Positions 18,811 to 22,847 of a stretch of DNA of 22,847 nucleotides are shown here, one piece after another; the first letter of the stretch is position 1; each line of letters starts with the position of its first letter. Source of the stretch: Terana coerulea. Its lineage: Eukaryota; Basidiomycota; Agaricomycetes; Polyporales; Phanerochaetaceae. Made by a program: the position numbers and the translations under genes. The notes under the pieces were generated by a model, which had not been told where the DNA came from, did no database searches, and saw nothing but the letters and a program-made list of their open reading frames with translations. The DNA lies in contig JAKOGH010000795.1 in the NCBI GenBank assembly GCA_024811115.1, forward strand, positions 1 to 22,847. Direction: 5' to 3'.

Positions 18811-19410
18811 ACTCGGGGGACGAGACATAGGCAACATGAGCAAGCAAGTATTCTGCATGGTACCCTGAGAACCTTTCGCCGACCGAATAATATCACTGGT
18901 TCAGGATCACATCGGCGACGATTTAGTATGCTCTGGTACTACCTCATCAGTCACAAGGCTACTCTCCTTGTGTGCAATCTGTTTCGCCGCCGTCACTGTG
19001 AGAGGTCAGTATTCGCTACTCCGGATTTGCACCGGTGCGCTTACAACTCCCAGCAGATCATCTTCTTAGTGCTCGCGACTGCGAATCGGCCGGGTATCGG
19101 GAGCTCAGAACATTACTCCATCGCACAAAGCAGGAGACAATGATAGATGGACGCCATACTTCCTGCCTAGTGTCACTGACATTACGCATTTCGCCAGACA
19201 AAGAGGTGCTGTTCCTGCCTCCGTGTCCTTAGTCTTGGCGCACTAACCTATGTCAATCAAAGCCTCACAGCTTCAGTCATCGCCTTTTGTCCGGTTTAGG
19301 GACACGGACAGCTCAGCGACAAATGGCAAAAACAGTACATATAATACGCGAGACACCCGGCCTTTTCACTCGCACTTCACTAAAAAAGACTCAGCCATAG
19401 GGCAGCCTGG
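18811..19410. other. Upstream region of paralogue C
   Basis: No recognised gene. Frames of 65-82 codons (18928-19143, 19035-19232, 19250-19498) lack motifs, and the last overlaps paralogue C exon 1 in another frame. It presumably carries the paralogue C promoter. Confidence 0.4.
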
Positions 19411-20785
19411 ATGGCCATGTGCTTCAGCGCTGGCAGAGCACAACTCGCCTCTGTGCTGGTTGGCGCCATCATGTATGGTTCGTATATGTCCAGCATAGTG
19501 CACTGGTTCTTTGAGGCTCATTAACGCATAGGTGTTAACCTCGCGGCTTTTATTACCGTGGTTATACTGTTTCTGTGAGTGCCAGGGGCTGCCTGTGGTG
19601 ATAAATATTGAATACAATCACAAGCAGCAACAGAAAGAACAAGACAAAATCTACATATACTCTTGCTGGTGTCACGGCACTAATGTTCGCACTTGCGACG
19701 GTCAATATTGCTGGTCTCACTGCCCTTGCCTCCTACGTGTTCCTGCAGAGTGGGGGACCCGCACCCGTGCTATGCAATGGGAGTTTGTTTGAGGTGATGA
19801 ACACGGCCAGCGGAATTTTTAATGCGCGTCGTCTTCTCGGTGCCTGCACCAAAATACACGCCATTGATTTAACCCTTGCCAACAGAGCTTAGTGGGCGAT
19901 CTTGTTGTGATTTGGAGGACATGGGCACTGTGGGAGTGCAAGACGAGGGTTGTCCTCGCTCCTATGTGCTTTTGGATGCTCAGCTTAGGTGCGCTTTCTT
20001 CGTGGCCGGCAATAGCTTACATACTGAGAAACTGCTGCACAGCGACGGGTATCTGGACCGTCGTGGTTTCCGCCACACCTACAGCACCTGCAAAAGATTT
20101 GATGGACTCCATCGTGCCATTTGGAGCTGCGTCACTGCTCACGAACCTCGCCTCTGTAGGATTAGTCAGCTTAAAATATTGGTGCGTCATCACATCTACC
20201 TACTTCGTATAAGACCTCGTAGTCACGAGTGTGTTTTGATAGGCGGTATCACCGTGAAGTCGTTTCCGTCGTAGGACATCGCAAAGCGCTCTACTGCACA
20301 CTCTTTGTTGTTTTGATAGAGTCGGGCGCATTGTACTGTGTCACCATTGTATGTAGCGAATCCTACGCTTGCTCGTGGTATATACCTACCGTAGTGCTGA
20401 CGGTTTTTACACAGCTGGTGTTCGGCGGGCTCAACGTACTAGGTGGCGGGGTCCGGCAGCTGAAGCTACCCTCACGCCAAGTCCACAGTTCACAGTACGT
20501 CCATACACTCCCACAAATGCGCATTCTCATAAATTGAGCTCGCAGACCCTCTACCCTACTCTGATGGTCATAATTTTGTACCTCGGCGTCACGAAGCAAC
20601 CTGAGACCAGCGACTCTTGGAGACAAACAACCACGAAAGAACTCAAGTTTTGCACAGATGGCGTCGCTTCAACTAGTCGCAACGTTGACGTCGCGCACCA
20701 CATCGCCATACACACTCCAGGTAGTGGGTCGACTTCTGATGAAGGTAGTCTGCCTGCAGATGACCTCGCCGTGTCTCATGCATGA
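19411..20785 (+). CDS. Seven-helix membrane protein, paralogue C (one frame break)
   Basis: Eight exons: 19411-19477, 19532-19574, 19628-19823, 19886-19988, 20043-20181, 20243-20348, 20415-20494, 20546-20785. It has the same intron positions and phases as paralogues A and B, and exons 2, 4 and 6 are identical in length to B (43, 103, 106 nt). Landmarks: VLVGAIMYG, RKNKTKSTYTLAGVTALMF, GDLVVIWRTWALWECKTR, LAPMCFWML, SLLTNLASVGLVSLKYW, an IESGALYCVTI helix, TLYPTLMVIILYLGVTKQ, and a polar tail ending VSHA. Intron 3 starts GCGCGT, so it is either a GC-AG intron or a mutated donor. Exon 7 is 80 nt where the family needs a multiple of three (75 in A and B); one base seems lost near the G run at 20440-20455 before TPSPQFT. 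Confidence 0.75.
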
Positions 20786-21471
20786 TTCTTTGCGTATCTT
20801 CTCGTTTGGGCTCGTTACGCTATAGCTCTCTAATGCCTTACACTTCTTGCTCTACTGGATTTAGGCGTCTGGACTTACCACTTCATATGTTCTTGTCATC
20901 GACTTCTCATAATGAGTAAGTAGTAGTAGTTATAGCTGGTACTTAGCACCTAAGTGAAGGTTTCGTTTCCAGTATCTACCCGCCGCCGCTTGTCGGAGCG
21001 CTGTGACTCGTGAGCGCTCCGGCTGTGATTAGACATCATGCACAACATCGCCATGTCGCTCACAAACAGTGCGGGTACCCTCGACGATGAGTTGCTATCG
21101 CATAAACACGGAGATGGCGATTCGGAAGACTGCGGTCAGCTGGCACAGTAACCTGACTTTCACCGTGCAAGATTTCCACTCAAGCCCTTTTTTCCAACTT
21201 CTCACTTGCTGCATTTCTTGGTAAACATGTACTCTTGAGTCTCCGCGGCTTCTAATTCGCCATCGCATCACCTTCCCCTCAATGCACGAGTCGAACGAAC
21301 GTGATCTGACAATTGGATGCATTGTTGTATATTACTGTATCTTGGCTGATAACACGGTGCTACGACTTCCAGTCCAATGAACATGCTGCTGCAAACGACG
21401 ATCCGAGACTACCGAGACATGTGCGGGAGACAGAGCTTCCGAAAGGGAGAGACAGAGAGGCTATATGCGGG
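20786..21471. other. Intergenic between convergent genes
   Basis: Lies between the 3' ends of paralogue C (plus) and the GH63-type gene (minus). Apart from short frames without motifs I see nothing in it. Confidence 0.5.
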
Positions 21472-22847
21472 CTAACACTGGTCTACAACAGTGAGGCTAT
21501 GCGATTGTAATGGATGTTTGACATGAGAAGAAAAAAGAAAAAAAAAATGCAATGGGGAACACTCTACAAACGCAACGCATCTACAATGTTCGTGATTTCT
21601 ACAACGCATCGGGGAGATGTCGCCGAGTGTGTTGGCGTCGTGGGCGCTGTAGGCGCTGAAGACGGACGGTGTTTCGCCGCCATACTCAGACCGGGACTCG
21701 AGTGTTTCCTGCAGCGGCCGTAAGTACGAGTATATGACAAAACGAGGTGGTAGATACTCACGTCGAAGTAGTGCTGGGCGATACCACGAGGAGCTACACA
21801 AGGCGGATGAGGATTGAGTAACACTCCAGCAGCGAGCAACGTACTCTTTGGCGTCTTAGGTAAACGGCAGTTCGCGCCGCTCTGCAGGATGTGATAGGCC
21901 ACCAGACCGGTCCATCCAGTTTGATGTGAGGCTCCGATACCCTTTCCAGTGTCGGCGTGGAAGTACTAAAACAGGGCTCCAGTCAGCGCGCAATCTCCCT
22001 GACAGGTAGTCATTTAGAACAGACCTCGTAGAACCAGACGTAGTCGCGGAAGTGAGGGTCCCGATCGAGTTTGACGTTTCCGCCGTTCGTTGCCCGCTTG
22101 CCCTCGACATCGCGGCCGAAGATATGGATGATGCGGTGCTGTATCTCCTCGGCTACGTTTGCGAGGTTCATGTAGTCGCCGCTGCCCGTGGGACATTCGA
22201 CTTGAACCTCATCGCCGTAGTACTGGTAGAAGCGCTGCAAGCTCTCAATCAAAAGGAAGTTGACAGCGAGCCCTGCGAGAAACAAGTCAGGAAATTTTGA
22301 TGAGTCGTAGCGGGACTTGACTCACAAATAGGCCCACGCCAGTTCGAGTTTCCACCGAACATGCCCGACATCGAGTCTCAGGCCAATAGTTGACCTCATA
22401 GCGCTCGCCGTGGACGTCCATTCCCAAGGCTGATCCTTGTGCTTCTTCGAGAGCCTAGAGAATCCCTGTCAGTAAATTGTCCGCCACGATGACGAAATTG
22501 ACGTACGATCGGATACCATGATCACTGAAGAATTCGTCTTCATCCAACATGGTCTGCAAGATCTTCTCCAGCCTCTCCTTGCTTGCCAAAGCCAGCAGAC
22601 GACGTTCACCACGGCCCTTGCCTATCAAGTTCAAAGCGTTGGTTGGATTGTCAACCTACCTGAGGAGAGACGTACCCTTCATGTTCGCCATGTTGCGCTC
22701 GGACATGCCCGGCCGGTTCTCGATGAACCACTCCATGCGCTTCTTGAACCCGGGTAGGCGGTCAACGACCGAGGGCTCTAGGACGAGTGTTGCGTACAGC
22801 GGGATGAGGCCGACTAGGCTGCGCACGGGCAGCTGCGTTGAGTTCCC
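21472..22847 (-). CDS. GH63-type glycoside hydrolase, C-terminal part (partial)
   Basis: Minus-strand gene running off the right edge. Exons in transcript order: 22676-22847, 22507-22621, 22326-22454, 22025-22272, 21845-21965, 21762-21793, 21472-21708. Introns are 51-59 nt. Landmarks: [111 protein letters not shown], and a tail [20 protein letters not shown]. These are typical of the catalytic (alpha/alpha)6 barrel of fungal GH63-like (MGH1-type) glycosidases. Exon 22326-22454 lacks two bases, one in a G run after QPW and one before the DS of a WPGDS-like motif. After SPM the frame runs on to 21472 with low-complexity residues, so the true end may be near 21580 if a further base is missing. 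Confidence 0.85.
21529..21547 (+). repeat. A-rich tract
   Basis: A run of A broken by single G residues (poly-T on the minus strand), within or just after the 3' end of the GH63-type gene. On the minus strand it encodes a phenylalanine run, which makes the extended C-terminus doubtful. Confidence 0.6.

Noticed and set aside
1..22847. CRISPR arrays, bacterial operons, riboswitches
   Set aside because: The sequence is clearly eukaryotic with many spliceosomal introns, and no regularly spaced repeat array is present.

Overview
The window looks like nuclear DNA of a basidiomycete fungus, most likely a wood-decay agaricomycete such as a polypore. The reasons are the many 50-62 nt GT-AG introns with CTRAY-like branch sites, GC-rich coding exons, CT-rich leaders, and families typical of these fungi: a DUF6535 protein, a tandem family of seven-helix membrane proteins, and a GH63-type glycosidase. 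Genes were read by eye from exon structure; no database search was possible.

Layout, left to right. Positions 1-622 are a promoter with several GATA sites of the ATCWGATAA type used by iron-sensing fungal GATA repressors. They precede an iron permease gene, ftr1 (623-2062, six exons). Positions 2063-4322 hold no recognised gene, but contain two more ATCWGATAA sites. A small intact unknown gene (4323-4871) ends two bases before a degenerate Ty1/copia LTR retrotransposon (4874-11347) that has 291-bp LTRs, a copia-type primer binding site, and relics of gag, protease, integrase, reverse transcriptase and RNase H. To its right is a short three-exon DUF6535 gene on the minus strand (11936-12426), with GCTGA-rich repeats on both sides.

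The right half carries three tandem plus-strand paralogues of an eight-exon seven-helix membrane protein (13884-15217, 16140-17516, 19411-20785). An 803-bp terminal-inverted-repeat element with 9-bp target duplications (17999-18801) sits between the second and third. The window ends inside a minus-strand GH63-type glycoside hydrolase gene (21472 to beyond 22847).

Two themes cut across the window. First, ftr1, all three seven-helix genes and the GH63 gene keep intact splice architecture, yet each contains one to three small reading-frame breaks. Nearly all look like loss of a single base, often in a homopolymer, so assembly error is at least as likely as gene decay. Second, the copia element has a strong spliceosomal intron candidate that starts in the LTR and removes the primer binding site from the spliced message.

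The genes do not form one pathway. The iron-uptake locus at the left is a functional unit. The middle and right are an accessory, transposon-rich region with expanded lineage-specific membrane proteins.
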